Source: OFTM10 sp964196195
GTDB taxonomy: Bacteria > Actinomycetota > Acidimicrobiia > Acidimicrobiales > Aldehydirespiratoraceae
DNA: 64,000 bases
NCBI GenBank assembly: GCA_964196195.1
Contig: CAXMSE010000027.1
Location: forward strand, 33,249-97,248
Direction: 5' to 3'
Positions 35,701 through 44,206 of this stretch are shown here, one piece after another. Positions within the stretch are counted from its first letter, which is position 1. Each line of letters begins with the position of its first letter. The notes under the pieces are model-generated. The model made no database searches. It saw nothing but the letters and a program-made list of their open reading frames with translations, and had not been told where the DNA came from. Made by a program: the position numbers and the translations under genes.

Positions 35701-37617
35701 ATCCAGACCGATCCATTCACCGCGGTCGGCATCGGCGACATGTCGGGCGACGTGTTCGGCAACGCGATGCTGCTGTCCGAACACACTCACCTGATCGCGG
35801 CATTTGATCATCGCAATGTGTTCATCGACCCAGATCCCGACGCCGTGGCCACCCACGCGGAGAGGGCTCGACTGTTTGCTCTGCCGAGATCGAGTTGGGA
35901 AGATTTTGATGCCGATCTGATCTCTGAGGGTGGGGGCATCTACTCTCGCTCGGCGAAATCGATCGAGCTCAGCGAGCAGGCCAGGAATGCCCTGGGCATC
36001 GACGCCGGGAGTGTCACCCCCGACGAGCTGATCGCCGGTGTTCTGAGAGCGCCGGTCGAGCTCTTGTGGAACGGCGGCATCGGCACCTACGTGAAGGCAT
36101 CGGATGAAACCCACGCCGAGGTGGGCGACAAGGCCAACGACACCATCAGGGTCGATGGTTGCGATCTGAGGGTCCAGGTGGTCGGTGAAGGCGGCAACCT
36201 CGGAGTGACCCAGCGGGGGCGGGTCGAGTTCGCAGCGGCGAACGGACGTATCTATACCGATGCGATCGACAACGCCGGTGGCGTGGACTGCTCGGATCAC
36301 GAGGTCAACATCAAGATCCTTCTCGATCAGGTCACTGCGGCCGGCGATCTCACCGTGAAGCAGCGCAACGGGCTGCTTGCCGAGATGACCGACGAGGTCG
36401 GTGCCTTGGTGTTGGCCAACAACTACAACCAGACCCAGGCGCTCAGCACCGCCAGGAGTGAAGCGGCGAGCATGGTGGAGGTGCACGCCCGCTACATGTC
36501 GAGCCTGGAGGGGCGGGGCCTCCTTGATCGGTCACTCGAGCGCCTACCCGACGTAGAAGAAATGGCGGATCGTAGTCATGCTGGCAGGGGATTGACGGCG
36601 CCGGAGCTGGCTGTCCTGCTCGCTTACACCAAGATCACGCTCGACAGTGAGCTGCTTGCGTCGAAGGTTCCCGATGACGACGTGTTTGTGTCATTGTTGA
36701 TGGACTATTTCCCCACCGCGTTGCAGGAGCGCTATCCGGATCAGATCCGCAACCATCGCCTACGGCGGGAGATCATCTCTAACCGAATCTCCAATGTGGT
36801 GGTCGACCGGGGCGGCACTTCTCTGATCTACCGGCTCACCCAGGAGACGTCCGCTCCGAGCCCCGATGTGGCCGCCGCGCACATGGCGGTGTGGGAGATC
36901 TTCCAGCTCGATGATCTGAGCCGCGCGGTGAACGACTGCGAAGCGGTGCTGCCCGCTGAGCGTCAGATGGCGATCCATCTGTCGGGGCGCCAGCTCGCGG
37001 AGCGAGCCACCCGTCTGCTGATCCGCAGCCGTTCTTTCCCGTTCAGCGCCGCCTCGGCGGTGGACGACCTGGCTGCTCCTGTCCAGGAGACGGTTGCCCA
37101 CCTGTCGGAATATCTGGCCGGTTCGGATCGCCTCGCCTTCGAGTTGGCGAAACGCGAGATGGCCGACGAGGGCTTGCCCGATGAGCTCGGCGCGAGGGTT
37201 GCCGCGTTGGCACCGTCTCTCGCTGCTCTCGACATCGCCGACGTGGCCCGTGCCAGCGGGGTTGTCTTGCCCACCGTGGCGGCGGTCCATTTCATGATCG
37301 CCGACCAGCTCGAGCTCAACTGGTTGCGCGATCGGATCCTCGATCTTCCCCGCGACAACCAGTGGTCGTCGCTGGCGCGGCTCACCTTGCGCGGCGATCT
37401 ATACGCCGAGCATCGGGCCCTGACCACCCAACTCATCGCCGACTGTGCCGATGATGCGTCAGATGATCTGGTGGCTCGGTGGATACGGCGACATGAGCTG
37501 CCGGTGGCTTACTACCGCGACACGATCGCCGCGATACGAGCAGCGGGAGCGGCTGATCTCACCACCTTGCTGGTGGCGGCCCGAGAGGTCCGAAAGCTGA
37601 TCGCCCACACTGCTTGA
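32794..37617 (+). CDS. gdh: NAD-specific glutamate dehydrogenase, large (180 kDa-type)
   Basis: A 1607-residue enzyme of the GdhB/L-GDH180 family, converting glutamate to 2-oxoglutarate and ammonia with NAD. The N-terminal third has the regulatory region with LPFLVDSVTMEL. The catalytic core at about 790-1150 contains RSGAVARGGLRWSDR, the PSGAKGGFVLK motif with catalytic Lys near residue 844, GIGDMSGDVFGNAML and ELLWNGGIGTYVK. The length fits the family (1500-1650). TAGCGT at 32780-32785 is 8 nt before the ATG, so the transcript is probably leaderless. The enzyme feeds glutamate carbon into the TCA cycle. Confidence 0.95.
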   Translation: MVDLNMGDRATAEVIDRVVAYGSDVAGPGSNVDEAFLRCYFAHVGGADLLDRRIEDLFGRAAEHARLGMEWESGSPTVVLQNPKIDVDGWESDHTIVMLVTDDLPFLVDSVTMELSRLQLGIHLAIHPILIDLRSEDGAFADPRDHHDSEAGQASFISIEVDRQTDPDQIQAIEDNLRRVLGDVRAAVEDWSVMRQKMRDIANALIDEALPIPDAEVEEAHELLSWLAENNFVFLGYREYSLADDHLIAYPSSGLGILRSKNGEEARGRPLSEMAPAVQARATAAVLLNITKATSKSTIHRAVHLDYVGVKTFNAAGEVNGERRFLGLYTIEAYSQSVTRVPRLRRLASEVLERAGYPPGGHDEKALRAILEAYPRDELFQIETDELFEIAMGIAALQERRRVRVFARSELFGRFVTVMVYMPRDRYNTVARTGIQDLLLEAYGGSSADWTTDISQSVLSRTLFHLRVDSGHVAVVDVPALEARIEALLRDWLDDFVAELVHEEGEHIGVGLGRTYAKAFSQDYQGAFSPRIAIADVQQMEGLGDNGQLSLNVYREPGQPRNAFKLKLYRRGERVSLTAVMPTLSNLGVEVVDERPYEVHPEGQESIWIYDFWLEYPDLQLDFGEVAELIEQTFDAVWCGDVSNDGLNRLVLSAGMGPREVGILRAYARYLHQARLGYTRHFVENTFVDHADAARLLVELFGARFDPDRDDREIAAAAITEEFFAQVENVTSLDQDRLLRRFHNLIAGTLRTNCFQLHDRDNGETPPYLAFKLDPKSIDDLPEPRPQYEIYVYSPRFEGVHLRSGAVARGGLRWSDRLEDYRTEVLGLAKAQMVKNAVIVPSGAKGGFVLKRPPTDGDPASLREEVVVCYQLFVSALLDITDNLVGTEVVAPARTVRYDGDDTYLVVAADKGTATFSDIANELAMSRSMWLGDAFASGGSHGYDHKAMGITARGGWESVKRHFRELGRNIQTDPFTAVGIGDMSGDVFGNAMLLSEHTHLIAAFDHRNVFIDPDPDAVATHAERARLFALPRSSWEDFDADLISEGGGIYSRSAKSIELSEQARNALGIDAGSVTPDELIAGVLRAPVELLWNGGIGTYVKASDETHAEVGDKANDTIRVDGCDLRVQVVGEGGNLGVTQRGRVEFAAANGRIYTDAIDNAGGVDCSDHEVNIKILLDQVTAAGDLTVKQRNGLLAEMTDEVGALVLANNYNQTQALSTARSEAASMVEVHARYMSSLEGRGLLDRSLERLPDVEEMADRSHAGRGLTAPELAVLLAYTKITLDSELLASKVPDDDVFVSLLMDYFPTALQERYPDQIRNHRLRREIISNRISNVVVDRGGTSLIYRLTQETSAPSPDVAAAHMAVWEIFQLDDLSRAVNDCEAVLPAERQMAIHLSGRQLAERATRLLIRSRSFPFSAASAVDDLAAPVQETVAHLSEYLAGSDRLAFELAKREMADEGLPDELGARVAALAPSLAALDIADVARASGVVLPTVAAVHFMIADQLELNWLRDRILDLPRDNQWSSLARLTLRGDLYAEHRALTTQLIADCADDASDDLVARWIRRHELPVAYYRDTIAAIRAAGAADLTTLLVAAREVRKLIAHTA

Positions 37618-37642
37618 GTGCGGCGACCGGATGCTTGTGGGA

Positions 37643-37825
37643 TCAGGCGCTGAGCGCGAGTTCGGAGACAGCGGGCATCAGGGTGCCTGCGGTGGGGCTG
37701 AGCTGATCACAGGCTCGACAGCGCCACCAGGTGACGGTCTGGAAACTTCCTTCGTCAACCGTCACGATCTGGTTGGTATGGACGTGCTGGCTCTTGCGGC
37801 AGCTGGTACAGGCGAGGGTTTCCAT
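37643..37825 (-). CDS. Small zinc-ribbon-like protein
   Basis: A 60-residue protein with paired CxxC motifs (ACTSCRK at residues 5-8 and WRCRACDQ at 36-39), a spacing that can hold one zinc ion. It lies between the convergent gdh 3' end and the divergent AsnC-type gene. No known family name is certain. The conserved Cys pairs and the tidy location make a real gene more likely than noise. Confidence 0.55.
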   Translation of the reverse strand: METLACTSCRKSQHVHTNQIVTVDEGSFQTVTWWRCRACDQLSPTAGTLMPAVSELALSA

Positions 37826-37927
37826 GTCAGATCCTTCCGATGTGCGCTCCTGTGATTATCGCTCACGTCAGACCGCAATGGGCACTGTATAGTTGGCGAA
37901 TCGTGCCTAATCGTGTGAGTAAATCTG

Positions 37928-38362
37928 GTGTTTGACTCTATCGACCGCACTATTCTCCGTGCGCTTCAGAGAGACGGTCGGCAGTCGAATCGCGACCTTG
38001 CCGAACGTGTGGGGTTGAGTCCCAATGCAACCGGGGTGAGGCTCAAGCGACTGTTCGAATCCGGCGTCATCACCGGCATACACGCCCAGCTCGATCAGCC
38101 TGCGCTCGGCCGGCCGATAGAAACGATCGTGGAAATGAGGGTTCGCGACGGCGTCGAACGTGACGAGCTGCGCAGCTTCTTCCGTGAGGACCGGCGCGTC
38201 GTGGAGGCCTGGCTCATCACCGGTCGAACCGACTACATCTTGCGCGTTGCCGCCGAGTCCACCACCGACCTCCACGATCTACTCCAGGAGCTCGGCCATG
38301 GGCGGGGGTTCGCCGACGAGATCGTCACCAGCCTCATCCTCGAACGGATCTGGGCCCAGTGA
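37928..38362 (+). CDS. Lrp/AsnC family transcriptional regulator
   Basis: A 144-residue regulator. HTH at residues 5-55: DRTILRALQRDGRQSNRDLAERVGLSPNATGVRLKRL spans helix-turn-helix and recognition helix, followed by ESGVITG. Residues 70-140 form the RAM effector domain (VEAWLITGRTDYILRVA). The start codon is GTG. Position near gdh suggests, without proof, control by amino acids. Confidence 0.9.
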   Translation: MFDSIDRTILRALQRDGRQSNRDLAERVGLSPNATGVRLKRLFESGVITGIHAQLDQPALGRPIETIVEMRVRDGVERDELRSFFREDRRVVEAWLITGRTDYILRVAAESTTDLHDLLQELGHGRGFADEIVTSLILERIWAQ

Positions 38363-38396
38363 GTGTGGCCCCCGACGTCAGCAGTTCCCGTCGAGC

Positions 38397-39437
38397 TCAG
38401 CTCTCTGTGAACTCGTCATCCCAGGTTCGCAGGAACCGATGGAAGCGCTGGTGGGCGTAAGGAAGGAAGCGGATCTTCTGGATGGGCTCGAGCGCCAACG
38501 GAAGCGCGGCCATGGCGTACATGTAGTCCGAGAGCATGATCGCCCGGCGCGTCTCCGTGACGAGTTCGGTGTGCTCCGCTGCTCTGCGCCCAGGATCGTC
38601 GAACTGCGCGTTGTCGAGATAGAAGCCGATGAGAGAGCCGAGATCAGCGTCGGTGAAACGGGGCTCGCCGATCCGAAAGTGGGGTGGGTCGACGAAGCCG
38701 TGCTCCATGATCGTCTCCGCGAAGAGGTTGGCGAAGTCGAACGCGATGTGATTGTGACACGAGAACTCGAAGTCGAGCAGCTTGATGGTGCCGTCGGTGA
38801 GCTGCATCACATTGCCGTGGTAGGTGTCGTTGTGGCAGAAGACCGGAGCACGGTCGGGGAGGCACCGGCGAACCTTCTCGATGGTCGACTCGGCATGGAT
38901 GGCCGAAAGTTCCTCGCACAGATGCTGCTCCTCGGGGGGAAACTCGTGGCGGTGATCGGTGAGCACGGCTCGAGCCATGGCTCCCCACTTGGAGTAGAGA
39001 AGATCGAAGAAGGTGTCAGCGGGGAGACCCTCCGGCTTGAGATGGTGGAGGCGCCAGAGCTCATCGGCGATGCCCTTCTGGACGGCAGGATCGAAGACGT
39101 CGTCGGCGGTGAGGGTGCGACCTACGAAGAACTCCTCGACGCGGCATATGTCGTCCATCAGGTGGGTCCGGGCCGCGATCTTGTGGTGGCCAAGCAGGGC
39201 GAACACGGCCTGCTCGGTGGAGAAGTCGAGGATCGCGTTCTCCTTGCCCTCGAGGTGACGGTAGAGAACGGCCGGTGGATCGATCGCGTCCTCGGAGGGC
39301 CGGCGAGCACGGATCCCCATTGTGAAAGAAGAGAAGCCCTTGGGCGGGTCGAACTCGAAATCCTCGACTGTGTGACCCTCCCAAGACGCCAGCACTGACT
39401 GGCACTTCTCGAGTGCCATCTGCTCCACCGAAGTCAT
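38397..39437 (-). CDS. Aminoglycoside/choline kinase-like phosphotransferase
   Basis: A 346-residue protein of the APH/choline kinase fold. The Brenner-type catalytic loop is FCHNDTYHGNVM (H-x-D-x4-N) at about 223-234 and the metal-binding loop KLLDFEFS follows, with FDFANLFAE after it. The nucleotide-binding lysine region is less clear. Most similar in layout to choline/ethanolamine kinases of bacterial lipid or osmolyte metabolism. The frame extends upstream to 39563, but ATG 39437 precedes the conserved part. Confidence 0.8.
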   Translation of the reverse strand: MTSVEQMALEKCQSVLASWEGHTVEDFEFDPPKGFSSFTMGIRARRPSEDAIDPPAVLYRHLEGKENAILDFSTEQAVFALLGHHKIAARTHLMDDICRVEEFFVGRTLTADDVFDPAVQKGIADELWRLHHLKPEGLPADTFFDLLYSKWGAMARAVLTDHRHEFPPEEQHLCEELSAIHAESTIEKVRRCLPDRAPVFCHNDTYHGNVMQLTDGTIKLLDFEFSCHNHIAFDFANLFAETIMEHGFVDPPHFRIGEPRFTDADLGSLIGFYLDNAQFDDPGRRAAEHTELVTETRRAIMLSDYMYAMAALPLALEPIQKIRFLPYAHQRFHRFLRTWDDEFTES

Positions 39438-39514
39438 TTCCACTGGTCCTCCGTCTGTCGACCGGGAACCAATGGTGGACCGGCGGCGTTTCGACATATG
39501 GCGATGATGAAGCC

Positions 39515-39548
39515 GGGCACGGCCGTCCTTGGAAAGCCAGCCGTGCCC
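39515..39548 (+). promoter_or_regulatory. 5'-leader hairpin before the spondin-repeat gene
   Basis: GGGCACGGC (39515-39523) pairs perfectly with GCCGTGCCC (39540-39548) around a 16-nt loop, ending 34 bp before the start codon. It could stabilise the leader, act as an attenuator, or terminate transcription from upstream; there is no T-tract. Confidence 0.45.
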
Positions 39549-39582
39549 GACACGCCACCTCAACCACTAGGAGAAGATGACG

Positions 39583-40935
39583 ATGAAACGATTCTACAGA
39601 CGGCCGGTATGGGCTGTCGTCACATTGAGCCTCATAGCCGCCCTGGCTCTCACCCCGGCTGCATCCGCATCGGGTGGAGGAGGCGATTCCGGGGAACGGA
39701 GCTATCTCGTGACGATCGAGAACCTCACGGCCGGCCAACCGTTCACCCCTCCAGTGGCGGTCACCCACCACCCTCGCACCGGGATTTTCTCTCCCGGCGA
39801 CGCGGCATCGCCCGAGCTGCAGGGCCTGGCCGAGAACGGCAACGTTCCCGGGCTCGCGGCCGCTCTTCAGGCCGACCCGAGGGTCGATGAGATCGTCGTG
39901 GCCGACTCCACCGGGCCGGTGCTGCCGGGTGCCTCGGTGACCTTCGAGATCACTTCGGCACCGTCACGTCGCCAGCTGTCGATCGCCGCGATGCTGATCT
40001 GCACCAACGACGGATTCGCAGGGCTCGACTCTCTACGGTTGCCACGCGAACACGGCGAACCGACCGTGGTCTACGCGGACGGCTATGACGCAGGCACCGA
40101 GGTCAATACCGAGGACTTCGACGATCTCGTGCCCCCGTGTGGACCCCTCACCGGTGTCGATTCGATGGGTGCCGGTAGCGGCATGTCCGATCCGGCCCTG
40201 GCCGAAGGTGAAGACATCGAGGATCATGACGGCATCGACGGTGTCGCCGATCTCGACCCTGCGGTCCACGACTTCGACGGGCCGGTCGCCAAGATCACGA
40301 TCACCCGCACCGATGGTCTCAGGGTCTACGAGGTTGCCGTCAGGAACCTCACCGACGGTCAGCCGTTCACCCCGCCGGTAATCATCACCCATGGCCACGA
40401 CTTCGACCTGTTCGACGTGGGCGACGAGGCCGGCGATGCGGTGCAGGGCCTCGCCGAGAACGGCAACGTTCCCGGTGTCGTGGCGGCTGTCGAAGGCCGG
40501 GAGGACGTGAGCCACGTGTTTGCGGCCGGCGCTCCGGTGCTACCCGGTGGCGATGCCGTTTTCACCGTGAACGCCTATCCGGGCGCTCGTCGCATCACTG
40601 TGGCGTCGATGCTCATCTGTACCAACGACGGATTCACCGGTCTTGACAGTGCCCGTCTCCCGCGTTGGCTTGGTGAGACGGCCACCTACACGGCCCGCGG
40701 CTACGACGCCGGCACCGAGGTCAACACCGAGGACTTCGATGATCTGGTTCCGCCTTGCGGACCCCTCACCGGCGTCGATTCGATGGGCGCGGGCACTGGC
40801 ATGACCGATCCGACTCTCGCTGAGGATGGTGAGATCAGGCGCCATCGCGGAGTGGCCGGCAGCGGCGATCTCGTGCCTTCGATCCACGACTGGAATGGAG
40901 CATCCATCGAGGTGAGCATCACTCGAGTCGGCTGA
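39583..40935 (+). CDS. Secreted protein with two tandem spondin-like domains
   Basis: A 450-residue exported protein with a signal peptide (VVTLSLIAALALTPAASAS). Two homologous units follow (about residues 40-225 and 245-450), each with YxVxxxNLTxGQPFTPP, an FSPGD/FDVGDEA acidic loop, GLAENGNVPG, MLICTNDGF and TEVNTEDFDDLVPPCGP. These are hallmarks of bacterial spondin-domain proteins, whose function is unknown. ATG 39583 is 9 nt after AGGAG; ATG 39577 would be too close. A strong hairpin terminator follows the stop. Confidence 0.88.
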   Translation: MKRFYRRPVWAVVTLSLIAALALTPAASASGGGGDSGERSYLVTIENLTAGQPFTPPVAVTHHPRTGIFSPGDAASPELQGLAENGNVPGLAAALQADPRVDEIVVADSTGPVLPGASVTFEITSAPSRRQLSIAAMLICTNDGFAGLDSLRLPREHGEPTVVYADGYDAGTEVNTEDFDDLVPPCGPLTGVDSMGAGSGMSDPALAEGEDIEDHDGIDGVADLDPAVHDFDGPVAKITITRTDGLRVYEVAVRNLTDGQPFTPPVIITHGHDFDLFDVGDEAGDAVQGLAENGNVPGVVAAVEGREDVSHVFAAGAPVLPGGDAVFTVNAYPGARRITVASMLICTNDGFTGLDSARLPRWLGETATYTARGYDAGTEVNTEDFDDLVPPCGPLTGVDSMGAGTGMTDPTLAEDGEIRRHRGVAGSGDLVPSIHDWNGASIEVSITRVG

Positions 40936-40945
40936 CATTTTCCGG

Positions 40946-40977
40946 CGGGGTGGGCCCCGATAGTAAGGCCCACCCCG
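40946..40977 (+). terminator. Hairpin terminator after the spondin-repeat gene
   Basis: CGGGGTGGGCC (40946-40956) and GGCCCACCCCG (40967-40977) form an 11-bp perfect stem with a 10-nt loop, 10 bp after the stop codon. No U-tract follows, as is common in high-GC actinobacteria. Confidence 0.7.
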
Positions 40978-41051
40978 ACGGATCGTGTGACTGTGTAGGA
41001 GGATGGGCTTCTACGATGAACCTCCCCCAGCGGTGAACACAGGAGTCCTCT

Positions 41052-42098
41052 GTGAGTGTTATCAAGGGCCGCGATAGCCAGAACGATCGACGACTCGACC
41101 CCCGCGTGCGTGACCTGCTGGCCTTCGTTCTGGCTCCTCCGGTGCCCGACGTGAGTAGCCGTGAGGAGCTAGTGGCCCTGTCCAACACTCCGGAGTTGGC
41201 GCGGGATCGGGTTGCTATGGCCCCGGTGCTCGAGATGTGCGACACCGAGGAGTTCGCCCCTTCGGAGGGGCTGGTCTCGCGAACGTTGGAGCTCGAGTCG
41301 GCGCCCGACGCCAACACTGTGAAGATCAACTTCATCCGGCCTGAAGGCCATCAATCGGTGCCGTGCGTCTACTACATCCACGGCGGCGGAATGGCCACAC
41401 TGTCGGCCTTCGATGGGAACTATCGGGCCTGGGGGAAGATCATCGCGGCCAACAATGTGGCGGTGGCGATGGTGGATTTCCGCAACTGTGCGGTTGCGTC
41501 GTCTGCGCCAGAGGTGGAGCCGTATCCGTCGGGCCTGAACGACTGTGTCTCGGGCCTGCGGTGGCTGGCGGCCAACCATGCAGATCTCGGCATCGACGCC
41601 AACCGAATCGTGGTGGCCGGAGACAGTGGCGGCGGCAATCTCACGCTGGCGACGGGGCTTCGGCTCAAAAACGACGGGGATCTCGACCTGATCAGGGGCC
41701 TCTACGCCTGTTGTCCCTTCATTGCGGGTAAGTGGCCTCAGGAGCGCTATCCGTCGTCGGTCGAAAACAACGGCATCTTCATCAATGTGACGAACAACTG
41801 GGGTCGCGTCGGATATGGGATCGAAGCTTGGGAGGCGAAGGACCCGATGGCGTGGCCCGGTCTGGCCACGGTCGACGATGTCGCCGGCATGGTGCCCACC
41901 GTGATCAGTGTCAACGAATGCGACCCTCTGCGCGACGAGGGCATCGACTTCTATCGACTGTTACTGGAAGCGGGGGTGGATGCGCGCTGTCGTCAGGTGA
42001 TGGGCACCATGCACGCCACCGAGATGTTTCCGATGCTGTGTCCCGAGATCTCGCGAGATACGGCGCGTGATATCGCGGCATTCTCCCGAGGGCTCTGA
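41052..42098 (+). CDS. Alpha/beta hydrolase (hormone-sensitive-lipase-like esterase)
   Basis: A 348-residue esterase. The oxyanion motif YIHGGGMA is at about residue 112 and the nucleophile elbow GDSGGGN at about 199; a late VNECDPLRDEG holds the acid and GTMHATEMF the catalytic His. The HGGG plus GDSGG combination defines the HSL group that hydrolyses short acyl esters. The start is GTG 41052. Convergent with the interrupted gene. Confidence 0.9.
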   Translation: MSVIKGRDSQNDRRLDPRVRDLLAFVLAPPVPDVSSREELVALSNTPELARDRVAMAPVLEMCDTEEFAPSEGLVSRTLELESAPDANTVKINFIRPEGHQSVPCVYYIHGGGMATLSAFDGNYRAWGKIIAANNVAVAMVDFRNCAVASSAPEVEPYPSGLNDCVSGLRWLAANHADLGIDANRIVVAGDSGGGNLTLATGLRLKNDGDLDLIRGLYACCPFIAGKWPQERYPSSVENNGIFINVTNNWGRVGYGIEAWEAKDPMAWPGLATVDDVAGMVPTVISVNECDPLRDEGIDFYRLLLEAGVDARCRQVMGTMHATEMFPMLCPEISRDTARDIAAFSRGL

Positions 42099-42114
42099 AT
42101 CCGGTCTTCTCGGG

Positions 42115-42678
42115 TCATGGTGCCGGGGTGAACGCCACCTCGACCCCGATCGTCGCGGATTCCGGGTTGAAGTTCGTCAGCACGAGCCTCAGTTCGATGG
42201 CGCTATCGGCAACCAATGTTGCGTCGAACGCTGTGCTCCATTCCCGGACGGACCCGCCCACTGCGCTGTGGGGTCAAGTGGGCGAGTAGTCGTCAGGTTG
42301 GGCGGCAAGGCCGTCTTGTTCCGAAAGGAAGTAGTTGGTCGATCCGTCGTTCGAAGCGACGGTGAGTCGGTTGTCGAAGACGCCGCCGGGGGGCACACCG
42401 AGCCGGCCCTCGAAGTCTGACCAATCGACCGTCACACACCCCGAGAGGGGGTGTTCGCGGTTGCATTCCTGGGAGGGACGACTCGTATCTCGAAGTCGTA
42501 CGGCCAACCGGCCGGCGCCGTTCGAGACACCCTCGGGGAGCGTGCCGGTGAGAATGACCGGTTCGTGGAACCCGGGCTGGCCGAACTCCTGCGCTCCGGC
42601 CACATCGACCGAATCGGCCAGCAGGATCAGATCGTCGCTCTGAGCAGCTGCCGGGGCGGGGGTCGGGGTCGTAGGCAC
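42115..42678 (-). pseudogene. Interrupted beta-rich hypothetical gene (in-frame TGA at 42276-42274)
   Basis: Reading the minus strand from GTG 42678, 134 codons end at TGA (42276-42274) after DDYSPT. The same frame then continues for 52 more codons of normal-looking protein (REWSTAFDATLVADSAIELRL, TIGVEVAFTPAP) to a stop at 42115. The first part has a Cys pair (PSQECNREHPLSGCVTV) and an export-like Pro/Thr linker but no signal peptide. Unlike the thioredoxin case, no redox motif surrounds the TGA and no convincing hairpin follows. A nonsense mutation (for example Trp to stop) in a decaying gene is the simplest reading. It lies 29 bp after the propeller lipoprotein gene. Confidence 0.5.
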
Positions 42679-42707
42679 GGCCCGTTCGGGACGCGAATGT
42701 TTCCGCC

Positions 42708-43997
42708 TCAGCCGGTGGTGGCGTAGACGACTTCGCCGGTGAGAGGACCGTTGGCGATCACCTCGAAGTAGCTGAGGTGCGGCACGCCGCCGTCGTCGAC
42801 TGCGAGGGTGACCAGCTGCCCGAGGGGCAGGTCGCCGGCGGTGACAACCTGTTCGATGGCCCATGATCCATCGGTGGACAGGCGGGCGAGCCAGACGCCG
42901 GTGGTATCGGAGTAGGCGATGACGACTTCGCCGTCTGGGCCGAGGTCGAGTGAGGTGATGCGGCGGGCCCCCTCGAAGCCGGGTTGTACCGAATCGAGTA
43001 CCGCGATCGTGGATGTTTCCCATGTGCCGGTGCTGTTGCCGGCGTAGATGACTTCGCCGGTGTCGGCGTTCCAGTAACTGATGTGGGCGGCTCCGTCGTC
43101 ATCGAACGCGAACGACGAGAATCGGCCCACGTCGCCGTCGGAGACCACCGTCTCGAGTGTCCACGTGCCCCCAGGTGCCCGGCTGGCGAAGATCAAGTCG
43201 CTGGTGCTGTTCGCGAAGTAGGTCATGGCGACGGTGCCGTCGGTTGCCACCTGCAGATCGACGTTCCATTCGTATTCGGTCGGCCCGCTGCCGATCTCCT
43301 CCACGATCCACTCTCCGTCGACCAGTTCGTAATACTCGACTCCGGGGTCGCGGTCGAACTGGGAAGGGTCGACTCCGGCTGCTCGCACGACGCCGTCGGC
43401 ACCGATGACGATCGTGCTGTCCCACCCGTCGTGGCCCTCGCTCGCGGCCGCCCCGACCTGCCATTCGGTGCCGTCGCGAACCGCATGGGTGAGGTCGCCC
43501 AGTTGCTGGTTGAAGCTCGAGGCCTGATGGTCGTGGAAGGCGATGTTGGGTCGGTTGTCGAGGTCGAAGGCAAGCCCGATCGGGCCGTAGAAATAGCCTT
43601 CGGTGAGGGCGTCGACCGTCCAGTCGTCGGCCGCGCTGGCGTAGGCGACGAAGCCCTCGGGGACGTCTTCGAACAGGAAGGCGATCGCTGGATCGCCGTT
43701 GGCGTCGAGCTCCAGCGAAGGCTTGGTGCCGGCACCGATCGACACCGCGGTCCAGCCGTCGGCCACCGTCGAGGTAAGTGCCGACTCACCGGCGGCAGGG
43801 GGCGGGTCCGCGGTGGTTGAGTCGTCGGCGTCGGAGGCCTCGTCTGGAACGGCTGACTCATCATCGGCTGACTCGTCATCGTCGGCCGGTTCCGCGGTGG
43901 ACGACGTCGATCCACTGTCGTCGTTGTTGTCGCTTCCGCACGCGGCTACCAACAGCACCACGGCGATTCCCAGGATCATGAATCTGCGCATCCCCAC
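42708..43997 (-). CDS. Lipoprotein with beta-propeller-like repeats
   Basis: A 429-residue surface lipoprotein: signal peptide with lipobox LLVAAC (Cys at about 20), an acidic Asp/Ser/Thr/Pro spacer to about residue 70, then repeated blades of about 45 residues, each with a pattern like W-x(4)-I-x-x-G-x-x-P-S-L-x-L-D-x-x-G-x-P-x-I-A-F (for example PSLELDANGDPAIAF, VDLQVATDGTVAMTYF, SFAFDDDGAAHISYW). This is the layout of a sialidase-like propeller. Ligand unknown. Confidence 0.82.
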   Translation of the reverse strand: MGMRRFMILGIAVVLLVAACGSDNNDDSGSTSSTAEPADDDESADDESAVPDEASDADDSTTADPPPAAGESALTSTVADGWTAVSIGAGTKPSLELDANGDPAIAFLFEDVPEGFVAYASAADDWTVDALTEGYFYGPIGLAFDLDNRPNIAFHDHQASSFNQQLGDLTHAVRDGTEWQVGAAASEGHDGWDSTIVIGADGVVRAAGVDPSQFDRDPGVEYYELVDGEWIVEEIGSGPTEYEWNVDLQVATDGTVAMTYFANSTSDLIFASRAPGGTWTLETVVSDGDVGRFSSFAFDDDGAAHISYWNADTGEVIYAGNSTGTWETSTIAVLDSVQPGFEGARRITSLDLGPDGEVVIAYSDTTGVWLARLSTDGSWAIEQVVTAGDLPLGQLVTLAVDDGGVPHLSYFEVIANGPLTGEVVYATTG

Positions 43998-44080
43998 GGC
44001 AACCCGCCAGAACGAAGCCGGATTCCAAACCGTCCCCGCGATGGTCGGTGACCGTTCGATTCGAGCCCTTCTCGGGTTTT

Positions 44081-44134
44081 TCTGAGCGCGTACGCGCGCA
44101 TAGCGCGCGCCGGCGGTCAGAGATCGGGGTGGGT
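44081..44134. repeat. 54-bp direct repeat, copy 1
   Basis: Identical to 44153-44206. The core GCGCGTACGCGC is a 12-bp palindrome and is followed by GCGC-ATA-GCGC arms, giving about 20 bp of nearly alternating purine-pyrimidine, a pattern prone to hairpin or Z-DNA. It occupies the 349-bp gap between the lipoprotein gene and the PFOR gene. Confidence 0.85.
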
Positions 44135-44152
44135 TGGCACCCCATCAGGTTC

Positions 44153-44206
44153 TCTGAGCGCGTACGCGCGCATAGCGCGCGCCGGCGGTCAGAGATCGGG
44201 GTGGGT
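44153..44206. repeat. 54-bp direct repeat, copy 2
   Basis: Exact second copy of 44081-44134, offset 72 bp and separated by 18 bp. It ends 140 bp before the PFOR start. The bases just outside both copies differ, so the duplicated unit is exactly 54 bp. Confidence 0.85.

Noticed and set aside
42274..42276. In-frame TGA read as a second selenocysteine
   Set aside because: No Cys or redox motif surrounds it, no hairpin lies 16-37 nt downstream, and a one-base change from Trp or Arg explains it.
44081..44206. CRISPR array
   Set aside because: Only two units with an 18-bp spacer and a palindromic GC core; no cas genes.
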